Positions 11,227 to 23,700 of a stretch of 64,000 nt of DNA are shown here, one piece after another (position 1 is the stretch's first letter; the number at the start of each line of letters is the position of its first letter). Source of the stretch: Phoebastria nigripes (Eukaryota; Chordata; Aves; Procellariiformes; Diomedeidae); the NCBI GenBank assembly GCA_035582835.1, contig JAYKAV010002975.1:1-64000 (forward strand). Reading direction: 5' to 3'. The notes beneath the pieces were generated by a model. The model saw only the letters and a program-made list of their open reading frames with translations, had not been told where the DNA came from and did no database searches. The translations under genes and the position numbers were made by a program.

Positions 11227-13265
11227 ATAGGCAGGAAGAGATTAATATTCTGCTTTTATTACTTTAACATGAAAGTATTTGCCTACCTGCAAGAGGTGAA
11301 AGACTTGCTTTCCACCATGTATTGGTATTACAGGCATTAGAGGTTTCTTTCATGATTTATGAGTAGCAGATGTTATTAAATGGAAACACTACAAGAAAAG
11401 CTAGAGAATTCTTAAAATGCCACTTTTGTCATTTCACTTTCATCTCAGTGACTGGTTCTTAAAAGTTAACCACAGCATATGCAGAGGTTTTGCTGTTCTG
11501 GGACATGATGAGAAGAAAGTGATGTTGAAAGGAACAATTAAAGCATTCTGAAAGTCATTTACTTTCAGAAAATTATNGGAGGATTTTCATTTTTGGCAAC
11601 TGACACAAAGAATTCTGTTACTTTTTATGTATTTCATCTCAGGATTACCCTTCTCTGATTTTTCACGTGCTTCTAAGAGATCTTTACATAACATTAAAGG
11701 CGGGGGAAGCAAGCCTGCCTTCAACTGTGAAACAAATACTTCTCAGTATTTGGAGAAGGGATTGCTCAAGTCGGGACATTTTAAACCTTTATCATTCTGC
11801 TTATTAAAGACTGCAGACTGGCCAGATTATTAATTGCCAGGTGCTACTCATCTCTAGTCTTGGTTCTACTGTTATCAAATCTGAGAGCAGGAGATACTTG
11901 CAGCTTACAAACCTAAAATAGCTCAAAAGTGTTGGTAAAGATATACTTGCTCTGAAGGTACATAAAGTGCTCTTTGTCGATTTTACTCCACAGTGTTAAC
12001 TGACATACTGCATGTGGTGCTTGACAGTCCTGTTAAAACTTAGTTTAAAAGTAACTAAAAGACTGAGAATTTGGCTGCTTGTTATGTGGGCCACTTCAGC
12101 TTTCATAACATAAAAAGAAGAGGCTTCCAGAGGTGCCAGATCAGACCGCTTCATGACAGAGGCAAAGCTGATAAATGCATAGCTCCCATTTTAATTTAAT
12201 ATTCCTTTACTCTCTTTACTGGTGACAGGTCTGGAATGCTGAGGGCTGGAAGAACCAACTAAGTTTGGACCAGAGCTGTGGAAATAAAGATGTTCACAGC
12301 GTAATCTCTGACCTGCCAATCCAATAGAAGTGGGAAGCACTGTAAAAAAGTCTGAATTATTTCATATGGCATGGACCAATAAATTGTTTTTCTGTACTGA
12401 TCTTGCGGGAATTGTTGGAAGGTGTTTCTTTAAAATCAGTTTGAGTTTTGCCATTGTCTTTAATGCAAATAAGTTTAGGCCCTATGGTTATATTTTAATC
12501 CTTCACAATAATGGCTAAATACAGGTTTTGTACTGAAATTTTGAACTCTTGACTTCATTGACATCGGGGGAGAAATTTCACTGATCATGATGGGGCCATA
12601 GTTTCACCTAGCTCATTCCTTTTGACTATCTTAATCACTAGCTTCTTCAGCAGTATTTGTTAGTGAGAAGTTAGCCTGAGGGGCTTTATAGGTTTAATTT
12701 CCCACTGAAATTTCACTCAGTGGAACCAGATCTGTCTTCAGGACAACCAAAATATTGTGTATATGGACATAAAATGCTATATAACAAAGTCATTTACTGA
12801 TGGTTTCACTGGCTTTGTGGAAGAAACATAATTGGACTAATTCCTGTGAGTTTCTGAGCTTCATCTGCTGCTGATTAAAACCTCGAAAAATGAAAGGCAA
12901 TTTAGTATAAGAAAACTTTAATTCTACCAGAGGTCTTGTTCCAGCACCTCACATAATAAAGGAAACAGCCAAAAAGTTCCCTTGGATTACCTTAATCTGG
13001 ATTGTTCACTGTACTATCTTATGTTTTGTTACCAATCTTCACTTACTCTTAGATACACTGTAGAATGAGGCACAACCTCGGAATGGATGAACAGGGATGT
13101 ACATCATGGGTATGTGATTTATTATTAAAAGCAACAGTACACCGTCATGAGCAACAAGCTTACTCAAAACCACATGTTTCTGGTAAGTCATTTTATCCTA
13201 TAATCAGTTGAGATATCTTAAATTGAAGATGAAAGTCTGCCCAAATTCCTGAATTTTTTTAGGGT
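11227..13265. other. anonymous AT-rich DNA
   Basis: No gene or recognised repeat. Short frames of 60-68 codons (11627-11833, 12330-12518, plus) are chance-like. Single N at about 11578. Confidence 0.55.
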
Positions 13266-13327
13266 TTGTTGTTTTGTTTGTTTGTTTGTTTGTTTGGGGN
13301 NNNNNNNNNTTTTTTTTTTTTTTTTTT
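13266..13327. repeat. (GTTT)n simple repeat, 10-N assembly gap and poly(T)
   Basis: A GTTT tetranucleotide run (about 13271-13295) leads into gggg, then exactly ten Ns (13300-13309), then 18 Ts (13310-13327). The gap almost certainly reflects assembly failure in low-complexity sequence, so the true length is unknown. Confidence 0.95.
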
Positions 13328-14334
13328 GAGCTGCATTATTTCAGGTAACTTACATCAGATACTGCATGATGTAACCTGACATAATATAATGCAGCATTCC
13401 TGAATATGGGGAAAGCTGAATGTTATTTCAGCTGTCAGGCATATTTTTGGATAGTAAATTTTATAGTCAGTGTTTGTGCAAGAACAAATAGAGAACAGAA
13501 GACAACTACTTGTAGACTGTGAAATGTTACCAATTTCAGAAAGAGCAGCTGTGGATATTTCTACTGTACTGTGATCTGTAACACACACATTTTGAAAGTA
13601 CCTGTACTATCTACAGTTGCCAAAAATACAATGAAATCAAAATAAAATACCTTCATGCTCAAAATAAACAAAGACAACAGTATAATGCAATATTAAAAGA
13701 TCCCTGTATATATAGCTAGGTAAAGTAATAACAAAAGGAGGTGGGAAGAAACAGACATTATCATCTGCAAGAACTGAAAGACGGTGGGAGTCAAAGACGA
13801 TATGATTGTTTTGTATGGTCAAGGAGGTTGCCCTTAGACTGAGTTCAGGGAGTATCTAGTGGCTATCTGGATGTGTTTCCTAAAGCAAGGTCCGTTAAGC
13901 TGCTATATACTCCTGAGGAAAGAGGGGGATGCCCCTTAATACTCAGGTCATTTAAAACTAGATTGTAAACTGTGGGGAACAATTTTAGACTGGCAGGGGA
14001 GAGTGACATGCGACCTAATCCTCGTCTTTCCATCTCTAGTTACTCTCACTCTGTGACTGCACATTTCAGGGGACTCGAAACAAGATACCAGTCTCTTGCA
14101 TCCAGGGCACTGGAGGTTTATGTGTGGCTTGTTTGTCATTGCTCTGACACTGAGGTGTTATTTCAATAAAGGTATACTGACACTGTAACCAGAGGTGGGT
14201 TCAGGTTAAAACACCTCAAAAATCCCGTTAAAATGTTGGCAGAGGGAAAAGGCACATGCACATACACACCCCAGGATCAGCTTTTAAATATTAGCTAAAG
14301 TTTGGAGCATGGGATGGGGCTGGGGAATTCTGAG
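13328..14334. other. anonymous AT-rich DNA
   Basis: Short frames only (61-77 codons). 13948-14169 is open on both strands for about 63-65 codons without a domain. Confidence 0.5.
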
Positions 14335-14420
14335 ACTGATTACGAGTTATGGCCCGCTTCCTGTTTCCATTGAAGTCAAAGGCAAAACTCCCATTGATCC
14401 CATGGGAACACATGCTATAC
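14335..14420. repeat. trace of an ancient amniote interspersed repeat
   Basis: The phrase ttccattgaagtcaaaggc followed by aaaactcccattgatcccat closely resembles the recurrent 'cattgaagtcaatggcaaaactcccattgacttcaatggg' phrase of an old dispersed repeat found across amniotes. The family name is not certain to me and the limits are approximate. Confidence 0.5.
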
Positions 14421-15790
14421 TTTCCCACTCCATAGCGCTAATATTTTAATGGATTTAAATATTTTTGCTTAAAAAAAAATCACACTCATGCTGACAGTTT
14501 AGACACCAAATTTCTTGAAGTTTGATATAATTTGAAATAACCCAGATGTGAAAACCTCTACAAACGAAATTTAGAAAGGAAATAAAATTTTAACCTTAAT
14601 GTTGACAACTTTTGCAATACCACTAATATCAATAAAGGGAAGAAAAGTTATTTTTTGCAGTTCTGTGGGGACAAAACCATTCAGCTACTCCCGTCTGAAA
14701 AATAACTCCCACTAGGACTTCAAAAGATACTGGTCACAACCTCGCATACATGAGGATTCATTAGTACTTCTCAGTAGTTCTCTCTAAGCTATTTTTATGC
14801 AAAGCTGTGAGTTCAGAGGTCACACTGTACATCACACAGCATATTGGGGAGCTTTCAGAAACATAGGTATAGTTGAAGAGTTATGTCATGTCATATTACA
14901 TGACTCTCTAACCATGTAAGGAAAGCCATGTGAACCTTTCTATAAAGCAGCCTTACAAAGGCCTGAGCCCTTTGTGTTTTCAAGCAACTCTCACCCAAAG
15001 CTCAGTTTTTCTTTCAGATTTCATTTCTTGAAATTCCTGGGCCAAAATAAACCTCTCTCTGGACAGGAAAAGCTGAATACAGCTCTTTCTTGGACTGAAG
15101 AAAGCCACTGAACTAACAAAAAGCCAAGGTCAGTCTTGGGATGAGAGTCTCGTGCACTCCTATTTAATGGGCCAAGTTAAAGTCTTTATCACTGGTTTTC
15201 ATATGCTATTCTTTACTTTCCTTTGGCCATTCAGAATTTCCATTTTTAACGCCTAATTTTTTTCACACATTTGACTTTTCTTGACAGTAAAACACCAACC
15301 AAATTCAGGAGTGACATGTCCCTCTGCACTTTTGCCCAAGCAAAAAAGAGGGACCTACCCTGACAGAGAGTCGTCTTCATGTTATCAATGTGGGTTTTTT
15401 TCAGTTCAAGGCTCTGTACGAAACCTAATAGAAGAGGCTGCTGAGAAGACACCAAGCCAGTCCTAATAAAACCTCAGCCCAGTCCCTCCAGAGCCTCTGC
15501 GCTCATGGGGAGGTGTGGAGGGGCTCCTTGGCTTTCTGTTCCCACCTCTCAGAAGTGGCTTTTCTTTCCTCATGTCTTTCCTTGATTTAGAAGGTTACTG
15601 GGTCAAGGGAAAGAACAGCGAAGACAAGCGGTGATCTTGGGACAAGTATGCTTATTTGATTATTCTTTTATATTTCACTCCCCTTTTCTTCCTGTGAGTT
15701 CAATAGCCCTCTTGTCTCAGAAAATCCAGCTTTCTCTAATCTTTGTGGTAAAGATAATCTTCCTTTGCGACATACCCACTTGGGGAAGTG
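14421..15790. other. anonymous DNA
   Basis: No gene recognised. 15246-15466 is open on both strands for 61-69 codons. There is moderately GC-richer sequence at 15470-15530. Nothing with a domain. Confidence 0.5.
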
Positions 15791-16118
15791 GGGAGGGAGG
15801 TGCTGATCTCTTCTCCCAGGTATCCAGTGACAGGATGTGTAGGAATGGTTCAAAACTGCACCAGGGGAGGTTTAGACTGGACATTAGGAAGCATGTCTTT
15901 ATTGAGAGGGTGGTCAAACACTGGAACAGGCTTCCTAGAGAGGTGGTCGATGCCCCAAGCCTGTCAGTGTTTAAGAGGCATTTGGACAATGCCCTTAACA
16001 ACATGCTTTAACTTTTGGTCAGCCCTGAAGTGGTCAGGCAGTTGGACTAGATGATCGTTGTAGGTCCTTTCCAACTGAAACAGTCTATTCTATTCTATTC
16101 TATTCTATTCTATTCTAT
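15791..16118 (+). mobile_element. CR1 LINE 3' end with TATTC tail
   Basis: A 5'-truncated CR1. The translation from about 15843 gives the C-terminal ORF2 block ([19 protein letters not shown], then ERVVKHWNRLPREVVDAP, then a short SVFKRHLDNALNNML end and stop near 16011). It is followed by a 3' UTR containing agttggactagatgatcg and taggtcctttccaactgaaa, and a pentanucleotide tail. The frame is open from about 15631, but the codons before about 15790 are not CR1. The UTR and tail differ from those of the copies at 4.57, 41.6 and 51.9 kb, so this is another subfamily. Relatively well preserved. Confidence 0.93.
16084..16118 (+). repeat. (TATTC)n microsatellite, tail of the CR1 copy
   Basis: About seven copies of the pentamer tattc/ttcta. 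CR1 subfamilies end in short tandem units, so this is probably the expanded native tail of the 15.8-kb element. Confidence 0.93.
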
Positions 16119-16689
16119 ATAATTAATGGTTATAGAAATAACTATCATACATAAAGAACAAAGAACCATAATCATCAGGAGTAGGTGAAAATATAAGGCA
16201 CAATTTGAAAACAAGCCTTTGTTCATATGAGCATAGCTTGCCTGCAGGAATCAGGCTATATCAATTAATTCTTTATGTGCATATTAATACAATAATCATG
16301 TAATTAGTACATGTTATATGCATATATAGACATGTAGGCAAGTAGCAGGAACTAATCAGTTGGAGGCCTCTCTAAAAACTCTGTTCATAAAGAAAAAGTC
16401 TGACATTTTTAAAACTCTGCAGGAGTTAGATGATTAGCTCCCACTGCATTGTAATGACATTTGGACAACTAATTCCTTTAGATCTCTAAAAAAATGGCAG
16501 ATAGCCATAGTAATAGAAGGGGAGGAAGAGACAATGATTAAAGCTGAACAAATGTTTTGGAAGAAGTGAAATTTTGTTGAAGCAGATGTCTTCCAGAAAT
16601 GTATCTGTTTCAACAACATTTTTGCTGATCCAAGGCTTTCTGAGTATTCCAACCAGCAAAAAGGAGAAAGATCAAGATTAATCCTCACA
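16119..16689. other. anonymous AT-rich DNA
   Basis: An 84-codon minus frame (16434-16688) has no domain. Otherwise nothing. Confidence 0.5.
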
Positions 16690-16800
16690 TTTCATTGGTT
16701 CAGATGTTGGGATGTCAAAGACACAGGTTCAAATTCGTAGTCCAACTCAGACAGTAAAATATCTATCCCAGATCACAAGAGAGAGAAACAAATAGGAACA
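16690..16800 (+). mobile_element. possible ancient tRNA-derived SINE
   Basis: An A-box-like word tggttcagatgttgg (16696-16710) and a B-box-like word ggttcaaattc (16726-16736) lie at tRNA-like spacing. They are followed by cgtagtccaactcag, like the head of MIR-type core-SINEs ('..gggttcgaatcccagctctg..'). No tail or core is clear. Evidence is limited to the promoter words, so this is tentative. Confidence 0.4.
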
Positions 16801-18477
16801 TATATAATGAAGTCAAAAGAACCTTCTCATATAAAACCATTTCTGGTTTTGACTCAAAACCTAATATTTCTTCATCATTTTATTTTGTAAAGCTTTCAAT
16901 AGGTTTGGGATTTGTTCCAAAATAGAATCAAAATTTTGAACCTTGAAACTTGCTGTGAAACAGTGTTTATCCTCCAGACAGCTTTGTATGCAGTGTCTAC
17001 TATTTTTATGACTATGATGTTATTCATGTCACACCTTCTTTATTCCATGTAAAATTCTATTGTTTTGATTTTACTAGACAAGCATGCTTCCAGTCTAGAA
17101 GAAGAATGGAAATGTGAAATCGTCATCACTGCAATTTTTAACTAATTCCTACAGGGATATGGTAGGCAGGACTCCACATATTTAAAGGTACACAGAGAGT
17201 TACAAGCCCTTGAATGGCCGGTGTTTCCCATCATTATCTTCTCTCATGAAAGCACGTGTTCTTCACACAGACTGTCTCTGAAGTGCTGAACTGATTTTAG
17301 CTGGCTGCGTTGGCACCGTTTGCTTGCAGAGATTCATTCATTGTCCTAGCAGTCAGCGTAATACACTTCACTGTGGCAGCTCTAAGTGGCAGTAACTGGG
17401 TAACTGTCTCAGCCAATTCCTATCCCANATCTGATTTAGACCAATGTGTTAAAGCAGAATTTTTTCCAATACATTCCATTCTCTTTTCCCTCCTATCCTT
17501 CAGGTTTTTTGTATTAAAGTAATAAACACTTTCATGAGTGAAGATATGAGGTCTCATGTTTTCAAAATGGGTAGTCCTGCTAAGCACGCCTCAATCTGTT
17601 AAAACCTTAAAGGACTATTTTAGGTTTCTATCTTTCTGGTAGAACCAGAAGTTGATTCAGATACTGCAAAAGTAAATATGCCTGAACAAATACACTCCTG
17701 AGTCATACTATACTTCTCAAGTGCTCTTCTCTCTTTCCTCACTTTCTTGTCTTCAGGTTTTTCTAAACCTTTGGAAACAACTGTAATGAAAAATATCACA
17801 TTTTGGGCANGCTGACACCAAGCAATCAATCATGTTGCAAAGACCCTGAAACAGAGACAATGTCGTTCTGAAAACAAGCAGTATAGATGCCTCAGCCTGT
17901 CACTACATCATAACTCAGAGATCAGTAACTTTGGCTATAGTGCTCTGAATATAAACGTAGCATCTCTGCACGGGCTGGATGTAGCAAATGGGATAACTGT
18001 TAGCTCACGGATCTTGTCTCCATTGCACCACCAGGCATAGCCACTATCTCCTTCCCTTCTCCCTCACACCTCCAGTGTATCTCCTTTTAATAAAGTATTA
18101 CTGAATATGAACATATATACAACTCTCACATAACTTTATAAGATACACTTATGGCTGATTTATTTTCTACATTGTTTTGAAAGGCAAATAATAAACAAAC
18201 AACTGAACTAGCAATAACTCGATTTTCAAGTGATATTGCAAACTAAGTAGGTTCCAAAAATACTGAGAAAAGTAAGTGTACTGATTTCCAACAGGAAAGG
18301 ACAGCAATTCTTATCAACTTATAGATTGAAATGNAGTAAAATAATGTAACAGTCTCTGAGAGGAAAAAAAATAGAAAAGAGAATGGGCAACAAATAATCA
18401 GCTATGGAGGGAAAAATCCCTGTGCCTGATAAACTGATTTTCAGATATTAAAAGACCACAGAATGATATGAATATAG
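16801..18477. other. anonymous AT-rich DNA
   Basis: No gene recognised. A 70-codon plus frame (17310-17522) and 69-codon minus frame (17620-17829), each interrupted by a single N, show no domain. Confidence 0.5.
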
Positions 18478-18690
18478 TGTGTTAGAATTAAATTTTAATA
18501 AAGCATTTGATATTCTATGTCACAAAATCTGGCTTGACATATTTACCCAAGCCAATCTGAATTATTAAAGATATAAATGTAGATTTAGAACTGGCTAAAG
18601 GAGCAAACAAAGGATTATAATAACGAGGAAATATCAGATTGGAAGAGACACCTAGTGAGATTGGCAATTGGTCTTACTGACTGTCTCCAT
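18478..18690 (+). mobile_element. ancient LINE (CR1/L2-type) reverse-transcriptase remnant
   Basis: The plus strand encodes LNFNKAFDILCHKIW at about 18487-18531, matching the 'DLSKAFDTVSHKIL' RT motif block of CR1/L2 LINEs. Then come ELAKGANK and, after stops, RGNIRLEE, which parallels the 'GRKQRV..GE.S.WRDV' block that follows it in these proteins. The catalytic Asp of the first motif has become Asn. Several stops and no conserved flanks show great age. Confidence 0.6.
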
Positions 18691-20672
18691 CTGGAAGTTG
18701 TAGTATAGAGAGCATGGATGAAATTCTGAGACAGTACTGAATTGGAAGAGCTGTTAATACTAGCTGGAAAGTGAAGGGCTAGGGGAAGCAAATTTTTTGT
18801 TTGAATAACTGTAAATTTCAGGGGGAAAAAATTAATTTCATGCAGTACAGGGGAAGGAAGAAATCTAGGAAAGTTAGTGCAGCATATAAGCGTTTTTGAC
18901 AGCAAAATAGACATAATCCTACAAAGTACTATGCAGTACTTCTGTAGCTGAATGAATGAATGAACAAGCATTCTTTGGCTTGTATCTGTGAAGAGGTACC
19001 AAAGATGAGATGGGCCTTCTGTAGGCAGCTGGGTTGCACTAAGTGTTCTGGAACTTTATGGCAACTAGAGGTTGCTGAAAGAAGAAAAATAAACATGACC
19101 AACATAGAAGTTAATATAATAGGCCTAAATGTATCTTGGAGAAGCAGCAAGTAGGGATGAGGCATGGTAACAGTCCACATGACAGATAAGGGCATGAACA
19201 GTGAAAAAGGAACTGTTTAGGGAGTCTGACGATGAAACTAAGAATGAAGGATTTAGCCTGAGTATCTCAAAGCCTTCTCACAGGGAGGCATATTAGTCTG
19301 CAAAGGAGTCAGACATATTAAATTGAAAGCTTTAAAATGATTGAATAGAACACTAAGACCAAGACTTCAGAAAATGCATGCTCTAAGGCAGGCCTCTGCA
19401 TGCATAATTAGCTGATAAACCACATTTACACATTTTTGTGTCTGTCAAAGGCTGCTTTTACTTCAGTCCAAGCCTGAGAACTTCACTGGGTTTTCTCACT
19501 TATGGCTGCTTCTTCCCTCCCTTCTCCCCAAATCTCTATCCATGAGAAAAGGACACTAGTATTTCCAGGCCAGAAAGTAATGTTATTGTCCTCTGGTCTA
19601 AACTCTTGAAAAGCTGCAACTTGCACAGCAGAATGTGTGTCTGGACAAAGTCCTTCCTACAAACTGCTCCATACAGTCAAGGCCATCTTGACTCAAATGC
19701 ACACAACTGCAGCCTTCAGGATTCTCCTATTCCCTAGATTATTTTTAATGCTGGGCTTTTCACCATTTTCACGGCAGAATTTTTTTATGGCACTTTCTGT
19801 TGATCATTTTATTTATCTGCATGTTTTTCATATACTAAGTTCAACTGAATGGTTTTGTGAATTTTAAGCAAGTTCATCACTTCAGCAAAGGATGTCCTAA
19901 GTGCCTTATTGGACGGATGTTAGAAGAAGGGTTTAAAAGCTGAGCAAATATTTGTGTTCGTTCTCTCCATTAATAGATTTTAGTATCACATTTACCTTAT
20001 CATTTTATATCCCTTAGTAACATTGCTGATGTTTGGTCTCTCTTAAACAACAAAGAGCAGCCAGTATCTTGTCATATAAGTTCATGCTTACAAAAACCTA
20101 CAAGGTGACATTTTAGCATCTTGTACAAAAGCATTCAATATTTATCTTTAAAATATTCAAATTATGAATTTTGATAAAACTTATATTTATTCTTAAATGA
20201 ATACATCTTGGGTACTTCTTACTTTAAATTCGTCAATTTCTGACTTATTATAGGCAAGTATAATCAATCACCCAAACCATGCATATTCACAAATGACTGT
20301 GGTTTGCAATGAGATCTTGGAAATCTTTACATTTTCTAAAATAATATTTATTTTTAATATCCTGAACAACATTTATTTCAAGTGGCAGAAATAAAGTGCC
20401 TGGGATATATATAGTAGAAAGAGTTGAATTTCAGGCAAAGGTGGTTGGAACAGACGAATGAAAATACTATAGTGGAATTAAGTGCTGAGAGCTGCAGTAA
20501 TCTGATGCTTCAGACTTTTCCTTCTGTAGACATATTTTGTAAAGTCTACAAAGCCCCTGCTCTGGGCTAGACAGCCTTCTTTTCAGGCCCATGATCTCAG
20601 GCCCTTGTCCTAACCCCAGGTAAAGATGATGCCAGGCCTGGTCTTTGCACACTGGTTTCCACCCGTGCATAT
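18691..20672. other. anonymous AT-rich DNA, possibly further decayed LINE at its left edge
   Basis: A 118-codon minus frame (18615-18971) runs antisense to the LINE remnant and is likely chance. Nothing else recognised. Confidence 0.45.
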
Positions 20673-20720
20673 GCACACACGCACACACGCACACACACAC
20701 AAACAAACACAGACACACAA
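20673..20720. repeat. (CA)n microsatellite, interrupted
   Basis: Cacacacg and cacacaca runs with aaac interruptions. It makes the plus strand CA-rich and explains the Cys/Val-rich start of a minus-strand open frame. Confidence 0.9.
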
Positions 20721-23700
20721 AATGGAGCCACAGTCAGGCTTAAGATGAGACCAAAAAGCAATTAAAATGACTGATGGACCAGTGGAGAAAGAATTAAAAC
20801 ATACTTAGCTTCGTTTGTCAAAAACCAATGACAAAAAAAACACATCCAAGGACCTAAAAAGAAAAAATTAGTAAACAGTTATTTTCAGTCAACAAGAGAG
20901 TAATGTTCCATTCTTTTCTTTTTCAACAACTATCTCATTTTGGGGAGGAGGGAAGAAAGGATCCTCCAGACATGCTTCATCTGCTGCTTATTTTATTCTC
21001 CTTCCTGCTGAGCCTGAACAGGCACAGCCTGACTGCTGGAGGGATTGTCTGTCCCAATTGAGTAGCCTCTGCTTTTCTAATGCACCTTCTGGAGATCCTT
21101 TGTACTACTCATGGGAAAAGCTCTAATCCACCTTGAATATGGCTTGTATCCTCCAAGTGGCGCCTGTTATTTCAGCTCTCTTTTTCTGAAACAAGAGCAC
21201 AGCTGCTTCTTGATGTTCATATTAAATGAAGAGCAGCTATTTTGCCACCACATTCAGCCTTCTGTGCAGCAGTATTGCTGCAGATGCAGCCACCTGCATG
21301 CAGATGGCTTCCCAAAATTCTGATAAAATGTATGTAGCTACAGCCAGAAACTTGCTTTTCATACCTAATGCTAATAAAGATGCTACATATTGAAAATCCC
21401 TCCAATTCCAAGGCTCCTGTTCTCCCCTGTACAGATAAATCGCTCTGAAATGCCTTACGTGTGTGAAATACCTTACAATGGGAATAGTGTTTACTTCACA
21501 GCTGAATAAATCAAGAAGTATTTGACAAGTGCTAATATAATGTGAGCCATGGAATATCCTGGCACAGAGGATTCACTATTGCTATTATATACTGCACAGC
21601 CTACTGTCAGCAAAATGTATTTTTGCATAGGTAAATCTTGCCAGGAGTGAACAGCTAGCTCTACTAGTGGCATAATTATAAACAGAAGTGTGGGTATGCC
21701 TCAATTTGTGGGCAACGGAAAATGACCTAAGATCTCCTCTCATAACAAGCCATGTGCATTGCTTTAAAACTTTTAAAGTGCTGAAGACACTGAATGTCAC
21801 CACCAGCAGGGTGTACATGTTAGCCCGATAAAAAGCATACGTTTGCCTGCAAGCCGGTGAAGTGAACNATGTTGTGAGTTTGGCAGGTACCTCTGTGCTG
21901 CTGACAAGGATTGCAGCCAACGTCTCCCACAGCAGTTCCCACCGAGCAGTGAACTCAGGAAAAGGAGCTGAGCTGAGCCCACCCAGCACCGAACCCCAGG
22001 AGGCTGAGGGGTTTGTTTACCGTTTCAAGAGCCCAAGTATCCGATAGACCTGCAGTCTCTGAGCCACCTCTCAGTAATTCAGTGTAAGTTTGGCTACTCT
22101 TCAACAACTCTGATATGAAGAATTTATTCCTAGAAACATCCACTTTTGACCTTAGACAGAAATTAAGAGTTGGCACCTCAGTTCATCCTCTTCAGGCAAT
22201 CTTACAGAGTTATGCTCTCCTCTGAGTCACGGGTCTCAATGAAGCAGTCTTTCACAGATGCATCTTTTCACCAAATGTCTGAATAGACAGTGTTTTCCAT
22301 AGCAAAAGGANGCTTGGGTCAAGTACAGTAATAAAAGAAGTAAAAATGTGATCATCTAACAGTACCAAAAGAACCACTAGTAGAAAACAACACCTTAACC
22401 TTCCAGAAANAAATGTTAATTTTTATATGCTTGGTTTGCTGAAAACAATATATTGGAACAGTAAAATTCGAGATAAATCAGCAACAAATCCCACATCAAT
22501 TTTTCCTGCAAGTAGAAGAAAAAACAATTGAGTGTCACCTATTTTATAATAGAATTAGTGCCCAGTTTAATATATATCCATAATAAGAAGCAGATTTTCA
22601 CATATTCTTTCCCAGTGTCTGTGGCTTTCACGTAGCTCCACTGGTTCATGTTTCCACAAAAGTGATAAAAATACATGCTCTTTTTCTTCCTTATAGGAAA
22701 TAAATCTCGAAGTTGTCAATCTCAGGTTACACCTATGTGGCCCTGTCTTAAAAAGATTGAGCTTCAGCTTGGGGATAAGACACCATACCTTACATTTTAT
22801 TGCACAATAAGCATGCTAGGATGCCATATGACAGCCTAAGGTTAATAATACATTTCCTTACCCTTTGTGCCTCTGTAGGAGATTGGAGACAAGTCTTCCT
22901 GGTTGTTTTTTGAAATTCAAAGTGAACAAGCATATACAAAACAGCAATTCCTAAGGAAAAATGTGTTGTACATGGATTAATGCGGTGTGAAATCACATTA
23001 TGTGCAGAAACTTTTGCTCCCTGCTGGCCCTGACTGATTTCAGTTTACAGAGTTTTTGTAAGGAGAAAAAGTGTTATTTGCAAGCACCTTAGCACACAGG
23101 TTTTAAGAAATTGGAAATCAGTAGCTTTTTGACTAATTGCCTTTCACATGAACAAAACCTAATCAGCATTTGAGTTATAGATACTTTTTACATTCCTGCA
23201 GCAGTCGTGGACTTGGAGGACTCAGGTCTGAAATGTTGAGCGTGTATTCCCGTAGGGCATGAACTGAAGCATGAGATTCATGTTGAAAGAGAACTAGATT
23301 TTTTTTCCCTTGTAGATGGAGGACAGCTTAAAACGATTTTTTGACTCAGAGGCAAGCTTTGAGTTTTGCACACATAGCAGAGCATTCATCTCATATCACA
23401 TGGGAAATAAATTGAAACAAGTTTGTCTTAAAGTACCTTCTACATGTTTTTTATACCTAAATATTTTTAAAATTACTATTTAACATTTTGTTACTATGAT
23501 CTATTGTCATACACTCCACAATGACCAAATAACTGGAGAGAGAGCTCAGGCACCAATCTTCTGCAGCAATAAATGCATGACTTCAAACCCAACCCTCAAA
23601 GTACACAATTCCTTAAGACGTGCTTTAGGAAGCCACATGAAGACCTTCAGCCTGCAATAAGGGAGGAAATACTTTTCTCATCCCACAAAACTCTGAGGTT

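Noticed and set aside
21585..21989. 134-codon minus-strand frame
   Set aside because: It spans a less AT-rich patch, includes an N, has no domain, and plus frames are open over the same bases. Length alone is not persuasive.
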